64,000 bases of DNA from Sphingobium sp. V4 (GTDB lineage: Bacteria; Pseudomonadota; Alphaproteobacteria; Sphingomonadales; Sphingomonadaceae). How positions within the stretch are numbered: the stretch's first letter is position 1; each line of letters begins with the position of its first letter. The stretch is taken from contig NZ_CP081002.1 of the NCBI RefSeq assembly GCF_029590555.1, forward strand, positions 248,001 through 312,000, read 5' to 3'. Of the stretch, positions 44,344-53,905 are shown one piece after another. The position numbers and the translations under genes are program-made. Below the pieces are notes generated by a model. The model ran no database searches. It worked only from the letters and a program-made list of their open reading frames with translations, and was not told where the DNA came from.

Positions 44344-45945
44344 TCACAGCGCGCGAAAGCGGAAATCGCGGAAGCGTGCCTCGCCGGTCCCGGCAGCATA
44401 GAGACCCGGCCGCAGCATCAGGAAACCGCCGCGGACATTATGATGATAGCCCGACACTTCCATCCCCCGGTCGAACCGGCGCCAGGTCCGCCCGCCGTCC
44501 CCGCTCAGATGATAGGAAATGATATGGTGATGGTTTATGACCTTCATGGTCAGCCGGCGACCATGGGGGTTGGCGGGCCGTCCTCTCTCCATCCCATATT
44601 GATGGGTGACGAAGCGCGTCTGGTCGAAGCCCAGGCCGCAATAGAGCTTGTCGTCGTAGAAGAGCAGCAACCCCGCCGTTCCGCCCGGCGCGATCTCGAT
44701 ATCGCACTGGAATTCATAGGCTGGGTCACCCGCGATCAATAGCAGCGGGGAGGAATCGACCGGTGCGGTGCCCCGTCCCTTGAGCACCAGCGCGCCCTTC
44801 TCCGCCCGCGCCCGGCTTGCTTCGTCCGGGCCCGGGCGAAAGAAATTCCACTTCGCGCCCAGCTTCAGGTCGTGGAAATCGTCCGACAGCGCCATCCCAT
44901 GGGGTAAGGCTTGCCCGCCGCGGGGCTTGGGCAGCGGCTGCGACAGGTCGCCACCGGTCATGCGGAACCAGCCGTCCGAAGTCCATTCGACGGGATCGAG
45001 CAGTGTCTGCCGCCCCAGCGTCCAGAGACCATTTTCGTAGCCGTGATAGAGCGCCCACCAACTCCCGTCCGGCGCCTCGACCAGGCTGGCATGACCGCGC
45101 GACCACCAGCGTTCGTCCAGCCGCTCGGTCCGCACCAGCGGATTGCCGGGATGCTGTTCCCAAGGTCCGTGGATGGAGCGTGACCGAGCCGCGATCACCA
45201 TATGTCCTGTCGGCGGCCCAGCGGTGCCGCCCACCGCCGTCAGCATGTAGAACCAGTCACCATGCCGGTGGATCTTCGGGCCCTCGGGCGAAAATCCTTC
45301 CACATCCCACGTGTCGGGATAACGCCAGGGATCATAGACATGCTCGACTTCGCCCACGGTCGACAGCCCGTCATCGGACAGGCGGATGCGGTCACCGCCG
45401 GACAGGAACAGCCAGCGGCTGCCATCCTCGCCCACCGCATGGCATGGATCGATATGCGCGGGCAGTTTCAGGTCGATCGGGTCGCTCCAGGGTCCGTCGA
45501 TGCTATCGGCATGAATGACGAAGATGCTGTTCGGACTCGCCTTCACCGGAATGTATAGGAAATAGCGACCCTCATGCTTTTCCAGGCTGACAGCCCAGAC
45601 CGACCCGATATTCTTTGTCAACGCGGCCTTGCGCGGTTGCCAGTTGATGAGGTCGCGGCTGTGCCAGATGGTGATGCCGGGATAGGAATCGAAGGTGGAG
45701 AAGGTCATGTAATAATCCGCGCCGTCCTTCAGGATGGCGGGATCAGGCCGGTCGCCGGAAATCAGGGGATTGAGGAAACGCCCGTCGCCAAGGTCGGCGA
45801 TACGCTGATTGTCCGGTCCGCGTTTCCACTCGACCGCAAGGCGTGATGAAGGTCCGGGCGACGCCATCACCGTTCTGCTATGCCCCAGCGCAAGGGCGCT
45901 GCCCGCCAAGGCTCCGGTCATCGCATCGCGGCGGCTGATGGTCAT
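44344..45945 (-). CDS. Glycoside hydrolase family 43 with C-terminal beta-sandwich
   Basis: 533 residues from ATG 45945 with AGGAGA upstream. N-terminus TISRRDAMTGALAGSALALG looks like a Tat signal. The five-bladed propeller follows (about 40-340): NPLISGDRPDPAILKDG holds the general-base Asp, then SIDGPWSDPIDL and DPWRYPDTWDVEGFSPEGPKIH. The C-terminal concanavalin-like GH43_C2 domain (about 350-533) includes HQYGMERGR and GYHHNVRGGF. GH43 enzymes remove arabinose, xylose or galactose units; in a pectin locus an arabinan- or galactan-side-chain role is likely. Second gene after the TonB receptor in a LacI-controlled operon. Exact sugar not determined. Confidence 0.88.
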   Translation of the reverse strand: MTISRRDAMTGALAGSALALGHSRTVMASPGPSSRLAVEWKRGPDNQRIADLGDGRFLNPLISGDRPDPAILKDGADYYMTFSTFDSYPGITIWHSRDLINWQPRKAALTKNIGSVWAVSLEKHEGRYFLYIPVKASPNSIFVIHADSIDGPWSDPIDLKLPAHIDPCHAVGEDGSRWLFLSGGDRIRLSDDGLSTVGEVEHVYDPWRYPDTWDVEGFSPEGPKIHRHGDWFYMLTAVGGTAGPPTGHMVIAARSRSIHGPWEQHPGNPLVRTERLDERWWSRGHASLVEAPDGSWWALYHGYENGLWTLGRQTLLDPVEWTSDGWFRMTGGDLSQPLPKPRGGQALPHGMALSDDFHDLKLGAKWNFFRPGPDEASRARAEKGALVLKGRGTAPVDSSPLLLIAGDPAYEFQCDIEIAPGGTAGLLLFYDDKLYCGLGFDQTRFVTHQYGMERGRPANPHGRRLTMKVINHHHIISYHLSGDGGRTWRRFDRGMEVSGYHHNVRGGFLMLRPGLYAAGTGEARFRDFRFRAL

Positions 45946-46003
45946 GATCTCTCCTGAATGGAAAATGCCGGACCGCCCGTGCAGAGGCGGCCCGGCCGAG
46001 CAG

Positions 46004-48850
46004 TTACAGCTTGAACCGTGCACCCAGCTGGATGGTGCGGCCGAAATGCAGCTGCTCATAATTGCGATTGGCGTCCTGGTCGGTGTAGCGGTCGCGATAG
46101 TCGTCGGTCAGGTTGATGCCTTCCAGCGACAATTCGATCCAGTCGGTCAGCTTGTACCGGACAGATGCGTCGACGTTGATCGTGCTGTTATAGCCTTCGA
46201 ACACATTGCCGGTTCCGCTGTTCTGGTCGATATATTTGCTGCGATAGCTGGCGGAAACGCGTGCCGAGAATTTCGCATCCTCATAATAGAGCGTACCGTT
46301 GAACGCCCTCTTCGAGAGTCCGAACAGGGTCGCGTTGCGCACCGCCGCGACATTGCCGCCACCCGGCACGATTGCCGGACCCGAGACAGTATAGTCCGCA
46401 CTCGAATCCACGAAGGTGGCATTCAGGATACCGCCGAAGCGCGACAGGAAACCGGGCAGGAAGGTGAAGGGTGCCTGGACCGCCAACTCTATGCCTTTGA
46501 GGCTCGCGCCAGTGCCGTTGACGATCGTGCTGATCGCCCAGCCTTCCGCCCGCTCGGGCTGGATCGCCGCTGGCGAACTGGGCGGGATGACAGACAGCGG
46601 CAGGCCGGTCGATGCGAATGTCCCGGTGATCGTCTGGCTGATCGGGAAGCTCTGCACATCCTTCTTGAAGGCCGCGACCGAGAATACCGACTGGGGCGCG
46701 AAATACCATTCGATCGCCAGATCATAGGCAGTCGCACGGAAAGGATCGAGGAAGGGGTTGCCGAAGCTGACGCGATAGTTGAAGCCGTCGACCGACCCGC
46801 CCGGCGTAAGGTTGCCGAGCGACGGACGGGTCATCACGTCTGCAACCGATGCGCGGATGATGATGTCGCGGTGGGGGAACAGCGCAACGTTCACCGCCGG
46901 CAACCAATCCTCATAGGATCGGGATACGCCGACCAGCTGGCCATTGTTGAGGCCCGTCGAACTCTGCTCGGTCCTGACGTAGCGGATGCCGGCATTTGCC
47001 GCATATTCAAGCCCGAAAATGTCGCCCTTGGCATCGAACTGGATGTAGCCGCCCTTGGTCTTTTCCACCACGCCGCGGGTGTTGCCCGCGTCCACAGTCA
47101 GCGCCCGCTCATAAAGATTGGTATAGTCCGTCCCTGTCGCCAGATTGGGGATCAGCCACTGGGTGGTCGTCCCCGCCGGAGCGCCCGCGCCCTTCAGGGT
47201 AAACAACTCGGCGAGTTGCGAGGTGACCGGCAAGCCATAAACGGCAGTCGGGCCGAAGAGGCTGCTCGGCGAGCAGTTCACGGTGCCTAGCACCCGGTCG
47301 ACACCACCATTGCCGCACACCACCGTGTCGCGGGTGAAACCTTCGGTGTCGAACGAGAAGCGGCGATAAACCGCCCCCGCCTTAACCGTGAAGCCGTCGG
47401 TCACGTCCCATTCGGTGCGCAGCTGCGCGGTGCGGAATTTGTTGACGGTCGAGGACGGCCGATCACGGATCTCCGCCAGCTGGAAATTGGCGGGATCGGT
47501 GACGCTGGTGCCGAAGGTCAGCACCGGGCGACGCATGTTGCTGTAGTCGTAGCTATAGCCCTGCGCGTCGCGATCATCGAACACCAGGGTTGTCTCCACC
47601 GGGATCGACGCATCCGACTTGGAAAAGCCGCCCAGCAGGGTGAAGCGGAAGCTGTCGCTCACATCCTGGTCCCAGGTCGCGCCCAACTGGTAGAATTTGG
47701 TCTGCGACTTGCGCAGATAATGTTCGGTCCGGACCCAGGCGTCGTTCAGCGTCGCCGACACCATATTGTTGTTGCTGTCATAAACCGGGTCCACCACGTC
47801 GATCGAGCGCTCGTTGGAGCGCAGCAGGACCTCGCCCCATTTCTCCTCGCGCGTCTCGCGGAAGCGCGAGAATAGCCCGTCGATCGAAATCTTTGTGGCA
47901 TCCGAAGGCGCCCACTGGATCGATCCGGTCACACCGATGCGTTCACGTTCCTGCGCGATCTCGCCGTAGCGCGGAATGCGCGGGTGGAAGGCGAGCGCCG
48001 CGTCGTTGCAGGCCGCGCTCGGCACATAGGCGCCGCCGCTGTTCTGCGTGGTGAAACAGCGGGTGCCATCGACGCTGTCGAACCGCGCCTGCGACCAGCG
48101 CACCGTGTTATTGCCCATCTGGAGCGTGTCGAGCTTGGAATAGGCACCCGACAGCGACACGCCCCATTGTCCGTCCTGCGACTTCCAGGACAGCAGGCCC
48201 GCAAGGCGTGGCCCCCATTTCTTACTGAGGTCATTATAGGAGCCTGTCGCCGATCCGACGAACGTGAAACCGTCCTTACCGGCCAGAGGATTGCCGGTGT
48301 TAAGGTCCACGACAGCGCCCAGCGAGCCTTCGTCCAGCGAGGCTTCGGCGGTCTTGTGGACCACCAGCGAACTGAACAGTTCGGATGCGAAGACATTGAA
48401 ATCGAATGCACGATCGCGGTTCGAGCTGGCGCCATCGGTCGAAGTTGCGACCGTTTCCAATCCATTGACACGGACGCGGGTGAATTGCGCACCCAGGCCG
48501 CGTACTGTGATGGCCCGCCCCTCGCCACCGTCGCGTTGAATCGAGATGCCGGGAATGCGCTGCAACGACTCCGCCAGATTCTGATCGGGGAATTTGGCGA
48601 TATCCTCGGCCACGATCGCATCGACCGACCCGACTGTCTGGCGCTTGAGATTGATAGCCGCACCCAGCGACTGCCGGAAACCGGTGACGACAATGTCGGC
48701 GACCTCGCCCTCCGCCACGTCCTGTGGCTGCGGGGCAGCCGCATCCTGGGCCAGGGCGCCGCTCGAAAGGGTCATGACCATCGCGGCGAAGGATGCCCCC
48801 GCCAACCAGCGCCGCGCCGCAAATTTGTCCTGCTGAATCTGCACGTTCAT
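46004..48850 (-). CDS. TonB-dependent receptor for pectin oligosaccharides (Caulobacter-type)
   Basis: 948 residues from ATG 48850 with GGGAG upstream; an ATG at 48865 would include that Shine-Dalgarno. Signal peptide ends at SSGALAQ. TonB-box-like DIVVTGFRQSL, plug landmarks AEDIAKFPDQNLAESLQRIPG, RDGGEGRAITVRGLG and VRVNGLETVATS, and a long barrel ending IQLGARFKL. Caulobacter-type receptors import glycans. This one heads the operon with GH43, and its promoter carries the LacI operator (48995-49008), so pectic oligogalacturonides or arabino-oligosaccharides are the expected ligands. Confidence 0.9.
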   Translation of the reverse strand: MNVQIQQDKFAARRWLAGASFAAMVMTLSSGALAQDAAAPQPQDVAEGEVADIVVTGFRQSLGAAINLKRQTVGSVDAIVAEDIAKFPDQNLAESLQRIPGISIQRDGGEGRAITVRGLGAQFTRVRVNGLETVATSTDGASSNRDRAFDFNVFASELFSSLVVHKTAEASLDEGSLGAVVDLNTGNPLAGKDGFTFVGSATGSYNDLSKKWGPRLAGLLSWKSQDGQWGVSLSGAYSKLDTLQMGNNTVRWSQARFDSVDGTRCFTTQNSGGAYVPSAACNDAALAFHPRIPRYGEIAQERERIGVTGSIQWAPSDATKISIDGLFSRFRETREEKWGEVLLRSNERSIDVVDPVYDSNNNMVSATLNDAWVRTEHYLRKSQTKFYQLGATWDQDVSDSFRFTLLGGFSKSDASIPVETTLVFDDRDAQGYSYDYSNMRRPVLTFGTSVTDPANFQLAEIRDRPSSTVNKFRTAQLRTEWDVTDGFTVKAGAVYRRFSFDTEGFTRDTVVCGNGGVDRVLGTVNCSPSSLFGPTAVYGLPVTSQLAELFTLKGAGAPAGTTTQWLIPNLATGTDYTNLYERALTVDAGNTRGVVEKTKGGYIQFDAKGDIFGLEYAANAGIRYVRTEQSSTGLNNGQLVGVSRSYEDWLPAVNVALFPHRDIIIRASVADVMTRPSLGNLTPGGSVDGFNYRVSFGNPFLDPFRATAYDLAIEWYFAPQSVFSVAAFKKDVQSFPISQTITGTFASTGLPLSVIPPSSPAAIQPERAEGWAISTIVNGTGASLKGIELAVQAPFTFLPGFLSRFGGILNATFVDSSADYTVSGPAIVPGGGNVAAVRNATLFGLSKRAFNGTLYYEDAKFSARVSASYRSKYIDQNSGTGNVFEGYNSTINVDASVRYKLTDWIELSLEGINLTDDYRDRYTDQDANRNYEQLHFGRTIQLGARFKL

Positions 48851-48994
48851 CCACTCCCTTCCCAAATCTCCACCCTGCGATCAGGCGCAGGCGGGTTTCC
48901 GGGCTATCCCCGGCCGGGAGGAGTGCGCCTCACTATGGCCGCAACCTCCCCCAGCCCGCGCGCCGCCAGCTATAGCTGGTCGTCAGCACATCGC

Positions 48995-49037
48995 GGAAAC
49001 CGGTGTCATAAATGCGCCCAACACAAAAGCCTGTCAA
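48995..49037 (-). promoter_or_regulatory. TonB-receptor promoter with LacI operator 1
   Basis: On the minus strand a consensus -35 TTGACA (49032-49037) is 17 bases from CATTTA (49009-49014). The operator GGAAACCGGTGTCA (plus strand, 48995-49008) lies directly downstream, over the expected start of transcription. Its sequence is exactly the reverse complement of operator 4 (55952-55965). A separate perfect palindrome CCAGCTATAGCTGG is at 48966-48979. Confidence 0.72.
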
Positions 49038-49039
49038 TA

Positions 49040-49450
49040 TGCTGCCGCATTCATGATACCGAACCAGATCGGAACGGCATGTAGGCATCTGAGATAAATG
49101 GAATTATTTTGAGGCAGGCTTTGCGAAGGCGGTGCTATGGCCGCCCGCTCCGCGCTTTTAACCACAATCGTGAACGCCTTGGTTGAGGCGTCTCGGTTGC
49201 ACCGCCGTGTTCGTTGATCGGCATCCATGATGGGCGGTGCGGGCCGGTGACGCCTCTTGCCGAAGCGATGGTCGCACACAGTCGGATCCCGGCCTGTATC
49301 ATTGATCGATAATCCAATGTCGGGCGGGCGGTCTGTAATGAGAATGGGGAGTGGCGAGACCGCGCCGGGAGCAAGAGCAGGGATTGCCTGCCCTCATCAT
49401 CTACCAGCGCCCAGTCATCTGGGGCGTTCAAGATCTGATGAATGGCTTAG
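49040..49450. other. Gap between TonB receptor and pectate lyase: no gene supported
   Basis: Part of a 668-base interval (48851-49518). Short open frames here have no Shine-Dalgarno, no recognisable motifs and overlap each other on both strands. Apart from the operators at its two ends nothing convincing was seen. It could be eroded coding sequence or a long leader. Confidence 0.5.
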
Positions 49451-49452
49451 TC

Positions 49453-49466
49453 AGACACCGGTGTCA
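49453..49466 (+). promoter_or_regulatory. LacI operator 2 (pectate lyase operon)
   Basis: AGACACCGGTGTCA, 13 of 14 matches to the palindrome TGACACCGGTGTCA and identical to operator 3. It ends 52 bases before the pectate lyase ATG. Confidence 0.72.
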
Positions 49467-49518
49467 GAAAAGGTTGCAACGGCCGAAGCGGGATGCCAAG
49501 ATTGCGGACGAGAGGAGA

Positions 49519-50982
49519 ATGAAACTGATGGCGCATCCCCTGTTGCCGGATATGGCCTTGCTTGCCAATGTCGCCCGGTCCCCAAGGCTGTTCCGCCTGC
49601 CCCTGCTGACCGCGATGCTGGTCATGGCCGTCCCATCGGCTACCGCCGCTTCCGCTCGGCAGGATTCCTCCCCCATCGCCTTCCCCGGCGCTGTCGGCTG
49701 GGCGGCAACGACGCCCGGCGGACGCGGCGGGCGCATCATCCGCGTCACCAGCCTCGCCCCCGACGGGCCCGGCAGCTTCAAGGCAGCGATCGAGGCGAAG
49801 GGACCACGCATCATCGTGTTCGAGGTGGCCGGTGTCATCGACATGGGGCGCCAGACGTTGAAGATCAGCGAACCCCATGTCACCATCGCTGGCCAGACCG
49901 CGCCCTCGCCCGGCATCACGCTCATCAAGACCGGGATCGACATTGCAACCCATGATGTCGTCGTTCGCCATATCCGCGTCCGCACCGGCGTCGATGGCCA
50001 GCCGAAACTGAGCGGCTGGGAAGCGGACTCGCTCTCGACTGTGGGCGCCCATAATGTGATCATCGACCATTGCAGTTTCACTTGGGCGATCGACGAGAAT
50101 ATGTCGGCCTCCGGTCCCCGTTTCGAGGGCAGGACACCGGAGGAGTGGCGGCAGAATACCAGCCACGCCATCACCTTCTCCTATAATATCGCAGCAGAAG
50201 GGCTGGCCAACGCCAGCCACCCCAAGGGCGAGCATAGCAAGGGTACGCTGATCCACGACAACGCCAGCGAAATTCTCATCTACCGCAATCTCTACGCGCA
50301 TAATGTCGAACGCAACCCGCTGGTCAAGGGCGGCGGTCAGGTGGAACTGGTCAACAATATCCTCTATGATCCCGGCGAACGGGCGCTCCATTACAACCTG
50401 ATGGCACTCGAATGGGGCGAGCATCCCTACCAGACCGGCAAGATCTCGGCCGTGGGCAATGTCATGCGCGGCGGCGTATCGACTGCCCAGGGCCTCCCGT
50501 TCCTGACGCTGGGCGGCGACGGCGACCTCGATTATCACGGCAAGGATAATATCGCCGTGGACAGGTTCGGCCAGCCGCTCCCGATGTTCGGTCGTTATGG
50601 CGAAACCCGTGCCAGGCTCAACCAACTGCCCGCCCCGCCGGTCTGGTGGCCCGGCACACAGGTTCTGCCGGTGCGCGAAGTTGAAACCCATGTCCTTGCC
50701 CACGTCGGCGCCCGCCCCTGGGATCGCGACGCCGACGATCTGCGCGTCCTCTTCTTCGTGGCCGAGGGACGCGGCGAGATTATCGACGATGAACGGCAAG
50801 TGGGCGGCTATCCCAAGATGGCGCAGACCCGCGCGCCCTTTGTCGAGGCCGATTGGGATCTCGACACGATGGAGCCGAAGTCGGGCCGCTATCCTGGCCA
50901 GAAGTCGGAGAAAATCGCCGAGCATCTGTCCGATCGCGACAAGATGATGCGGCAGGGAGAACAGGCAGGAGATCGGAAATGA
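49519..50982 (+). CDS. Pectate lyase, PL1-like
   Basis: 487 residues from ATG 49519; ATG 49528 is equally placed relative to GAGGAGA. Hydrophobic signal sequence around LFRLPLLTAMLVMAVPSATAASA. Mature part is a right-handed parallel beta-helix: FPGAVGWAATTPGGRGGRI, FEVAGVIDM, ITLIKTGIDI, VVRHIRVRTG, IIDHCSFTWAIDENMS and NLYAHNVERNPLVKGGGQVELVNNI. This matches the Bacteroidetes/sphingomonad PL1 subgroup. It cleaves polygalacturonate by calcium-dependent beta-elimination, giving 4,5-unsaturated ends. Overlaps the cupin gene by ATGA and is under LacI operator 2. Confidence 0.88.
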   Translation: MKLMAHPLLPDMALLANVARSPRLFRLPLLTAMLVMAVPSATAASARQDSSPIAFPGAVGWAATTPGGRGGRIIRVTSLAPDGPGSFKAAIEAKGPRIIVFEVAGVIDMGRQTLKISEPHVTIAGQTAPSPGITLIKTGIDIATHDVVVRHIRVRTGVDGQPKLSGWEADSLSTVGAHNVIIDHCSFTWAIDENMSASGPRFEGRTPEEWRQNTSHAITFSYNIAAEGLANASHPKGEHSKGTLIHDNASEILIYRNLYAHNVERNPLVKGGGQVELVNNILYDPGERALHYNLMALEWGEHPYQTGKISAVGNVMRGGVSTAQGLPFLTLGGDGDLDYHGKDNIAVDRFGQPLPMFGRYGETRARLNQLPAPPVWWPGTQVLPVREVETHVLAHVGARPWDRDADDLRVLFFVAEGRGEIIDDERQVGGYPKMAQTRAPFVEADWDLDTMEPKSGRYPGQKSEKIAEHLSDRDKMMRQGEQAGDRK

Positions 50983-51377
50983 GCATGATGCCCCTCCTCA
51001 TGGCTGCGGCTGCCGCGTCGGGCGCGCCGCCGATGGCCGTGATCGATGAGAACAGCGTCCGCCGCGACGAGCAGACGCCTCACGGCCGGATCGGCATGAG
51101 CACCGCCTATCGCATCAGCGATGCCGTGCCCCAGCCGCGCCGCATGGAGTTTCGCAAGCGCATCCTCCATATCGGCGCTGCGATCGGCCTCCATCCCATA
51201 GCCCATGACGAGGTCTATTATGTCCTCTCTGGCACCGGGGACGTCACCTCCGACGGGGAAACCCGGGCGCTGAAGCCGGGCATGGCCGCATATCTCTATG
51301 ACGGTGCGGTGGTCGGGATCAGGCAGACCGGGCAGGAACCGCTGGCGCTGATCATCGCCTATCCGGTGAAGGAGTAG
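50979..51377 (+). CDS. Cupin-domain protein, KdgF-like
   Basis: 132 residues, ATG overlapping the lyase stop (ATGA). Single cupin barrel: RKRILHIGAAIGLHPIAHDEVYYVLSGTGDVTSDGE contains the metal-binding His/His/Glu-type motif, then LKPGMAAYLYDGAVVGIRQTG. KdgF converts the unsaturated monouronates released by lyases to linear 5-keto-4-deoxyuronate, the substrate of KduI encoded nearby. An N-terminal stretch (MSMMPLLMAAAAASGAPP) looks like a short signal peptide, which would place the enzyme in the periplasm, unlike classical cytoplasmic KdgF. Assignment rests on fold plus context. Confidence 0.75.
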   Translation: MSMMPLLMAAAAASGAPPMAVIDENSVRRDEQTPHGRIGMSTAYRISDAVPQPRRMEFRKRILHIGAAIGLHPIAHDEVYYVLSGTGDVTSDGETRALKPGMAAYLYDGAVVGIRQTGQEPLALIIAYPVKE

Positions 51378-51492
51378 GCCACGCCACGACTTGTCCACCG
51401 GTTCGTTTGCGGCAGAGCGTGGGCGGCGCTTTTATCTTGCTCGCCATCCCCGCAGATGCGGGACTTGTGCGAAAGGAAGGCACTGTCGCCTG

Positions 51493-53049
51493 TCAACTGC
51501 CCGGCTGGATATAGGGCACGCGCGCGAATAATGCGCGCTCCCACCCACGCGGGTTCTCTACTATTCGACTTTCGACGTCGAAGAGCATCGTGGTCCGCCG
51601 ATCGAGCCGATATTGGGGCCAGGCCTCCATGCCCGGCCCGTTGGGATCGCCGTCCCGGGCAAAAGCCAGGAAGCGCGCCATCATCGCCATGGACGCGGCC
51701 CGCGCTGCGGCGCCCGTACCGGTAAACGAGCCCGGCGCATCCAGCGTGCCGAAGGCCAATGCTATGTCCATGGTATGCGGCGCACCGCGCTTGGGTTGTG
51801 TCGGCGACTGGAAATCGACTTGATAGACCCAGGTCGGCGCCTCTGCCCGCGCCCGCGCCTCGGCCTCGATCACCTGTCCCGGCCAGCTTCGCCCGGCCGT
51901 GGTCGCGGCATAGAAAATGCGCTCGGCCGACCAGTCGGGATAATGCGCTCGATATTGTGACACAATCCATTCGGGCGACAGGTCCACGCGCAATTCCCCC
52001 GCCATCCGCTCGGCAAGGTTGCTCCAATCCAGCCCATGCAGCAGCGGCCCGTCAGGATCAATGAACGCCCGGGTCTCATCCAATGTGTTGCCCAGCATCA
52101 TCGGGATCGCATTGCCCTGCGGCGCGGCGTCTGGCCAGAAAGGGTGCCGGGCGAGCCAGCGCATGTCGAGCACTGGCCCCATATAGACGTCTCCGCCCAG
52201 GATCGGGTCTTCCGCCCCAAGCCCCTCGATCAGCCGCTCGACCGGCAGCGTCAGCAGGGGTTCGAGATTGCCGGGTGACAGGCCCAGCCTGTCCAGATAG
52301 GCGGCGGTACGGCGGGACGCATTGATCGGGCCGCTCGCCGTCACCTGCTGGCCGCTCATGGTAACGGCGCGATGGAACAACCCCTTGGCAGCGGGCATCG
52401 CCATCATCGTGGCGATCTTCGCCCCGCCGCCAGACTGGCCGAAGACGAGCACATTGGCCGGATCGCCTCCAAAGGCCGCGATATTGTCCCGCACCCAGCG
52501 CAGAGCCAGGATCAGGTCCAACTGCCCCGCATTGCCGCTGTCGGCAAAGCGAGGGTCGAGCCGCGCAAGATAGAGATAGCCCAGCGCATTGAGGCGATGG
52601 TTGACCGTCACCACCACCACATCGCGGGCGGCCAGATGTCGTCCGTCATTGAGCGGGTCGACCACGCTGCCGTTGGCATAGGCCCCACCGTGGATGTAGA
52701 GCAGGACTGGCCGCCGGGCGCCCGGCTCCCTCCCCGGCGTCCAGATGTTGAGGAACTGGCAATCCTCGCTGGTGGCGTCCTGCTTCGCCTTTTGCGGACA
52801 GGAGGGCGCGAAGCGGGTAGCCGGCACGATGCCCCGCCAGGGTGTTGGCGCGACCGGCGCACGAAACCGGTGGAACGCAGTGTTCTGCCCGTAGCGTACC
52901 CCGCGAAACACCTGTAGCCCGCCTTCGCGCGTTCCCTGGATGCGCCCGTTCCGCGTCGCAACCACAGGATCGCCCTTCTCTGCCCAAGCGGGCGAGGACG
53001 CCAGGACCAGCCCCGCGCCGATCATAGTTCGCCTGTCGATTGCGGGCAT
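51493..53049 (-). CDS. Carboxylesterase type B, secreted (pectin-ester candidate)
   Basis: 518 residues from ATG 53049 with AGGAG upstream. Tat-like leader PAIDRRTMIGAGLVLASSPAWA. Alpha/beta-hydrolase of the type B class: GVRYGQNTAFHRFRAP, CQFLNIWTP, oxyanion YIHGGAYANGS, and the nucleophile elbow FGQSGGGAKI, where the usual GESAGG is changed (Glu to Gln, Ala to Gly). Catalytic acid and His lie in the second half. Co-directional with kduI-kduD, 86 bases after kduD, so probably in the same LacI-controlled transcript. An acetyl- or feruloyl-esterase role on pectin is inferred only from context. Confidence 0.85.
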   Translation of the reverse strand: MPAIDRRTMIGAGLVLASSPAWAEKGDPVVATRNGRIQGTREGGLQVFRGVRYGQNTAFHRFRAPVAPTPWRGIVPATRFAPSCPQKAKQDATSEDCQFLNIWTPGREPGARRPVLLYIHGGAYANGSVVDPLNDGRHLAARDVVVVTVNHRLNALGYLYLARLDPRFADSGNAGQLDLILALRWVRDNIAAFGGDPANVLVFGQSGGGAKIATMMAMPAAKGLFHRAVTMSGQQVTASGPINASRRTAAYLDRLGLSPGNLEPLLTLPVERLIEGLGAEDPILGGDVYMGPVLDMRWLARHPFWPDAAPQGNAIPMMLGNTLDETRAFIDPDGPLLHGLDWSNLAERMAGELRVDLSPEWIVSQYRAHYPDWSAERIFYAATTAGRSWPGQVIEAEARARAEAPTWVYQVDFQSPTQPKRGAPHTMDIALAFGTLDAPGSFTGTGAAARAASMAMMARFLAFARDGDPNGPGMEAWPQYRLDRRTTMLFDVESRIVENPRGWERALFARVPYIQPGS

Positions 53050-53135
53050 CGATCCTCTCCTGTGGGGTGCGGGAGGGTTTGCCCCTCCTCCGGCCAATCA
53101 GCGCTTCCGGTCAACGCCGGCAGCACACAGTCCTG

Positions 53136-53891
53136 TCAGCGCGCGAGCCATCCGCCGTCGACGGCGAGGATATGGCCGTGGATATAGTTGGCGGCGGCGG
53201 AGGCGAGGAACACGGCGGCCCCGCCGATGTCGCCGGGATCGCCCCAGCGGCCGGCGGGGATGCGTTCCTGGATCTGGCGGTTGCGGGTCTCGTCGGCCTG
53301 CAGCGCTGCGGTGTTGTTGGTGGCGATATAGCCCGGCGCGATGGCGTTGACGTTGACGCCCTTTGCCGCCCACTCGTTCGCCAGCAGCCTGGTGAGGCCC
53401 GCGATCCCGCTCTTGGACGCGGTGTAGCTCGGCACGCGGATGCCGCCCTGGAAGGACAGGAGCGAGGCGATGTTGACGATCTTGCCGCTGCCTTGCGCGA
53501 TCATGTGACGACCGGCCGCCTGGCAGAGGAAGAAGCTGGTCTTCAGGTTCGTGTCGATCACCGCGTCCCAGTCTTCCTCGGTGAAGTCCACGCTGTCGGC
53601 TCTCCGGATGATGCCGGCATTGTTGACGAGGATGTCGAGCCCGCCGAGCTTTTCCAGCGTTTCGTCGATGACGCGCTGGACCGGCTCGATGCTGGAAAGG
53701 TCGGCGGAGACGATCTCCGCCTTGCGGCCCAGCGCGTGGACCTGATCGACGGTATCCTGCGCGGGCGTGCGACCGACGGCGGCGATGTCGGCGCCGGCGG
53801 CTGCGAGCGACAGCGCGATCGCCTGGCCGATGCCGGTGTTGGCGCCGGTGACGATCGCGCGCCTGCCGGTCAAATCGAAGGGGGTGGTCAT
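53136..53891 (-). CDS. kduD: 2-dehydro-3-deoxy-D-gluconate 5-dehydrogenase
   Basis: 251 residues. Starts MTTPFDLTGRRAIVTGANTGIGQA; NNAGIIRRADSVDFTEEDWD; active-site Ser in IASLLSFQGG, PSYTASKSGIAGLTR with YxxxK, NAIAPGYIATNNT and YIHGHILAVDGGWLAR. These are the KduD signature segments. It reduces 2,5-diketo-3-deoxygluconate (from KduI) to 2-keto-3-deoxygluconate (KDG). Separated from kduI by a strong hairpin at 53906-53933. Cytoplasmic. Confidence 0.93.
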   Translation of the reverse strand: MTTPFDLTGRRAIVTGANTGIGQAIALSLAAAGADIAAVGRTPAQDTVDQVHALGRKAEIVSADLSSIEPVQRVIDETLEKLGGLDILVNNAGIIRRADSVDFTEEDWDAVIDTNLKTSFFLCQAAGRHMIAQGSGKIVNIASLLSFQGGIRVPSYTASKSGIAGLTRLLANEWAAKGVNVNAIAPGYIATNNTAALQADETRNRQIQERIPAGRWGDPGDIGGAAVFLASAAANYIHGHILAVDGGWLAR

Positions 53892-53905
53892 CCTATTCTC
53901 TCCCG

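Noticed and set aside
49034..49431. Short minus-strand open frames of 81-98 residues in the receptor/lyase gap
   Set aside because: No Shine-Dalgarno, no motifs, overlapping frames on both strands, and the left part covers the TonB receptor promoter.
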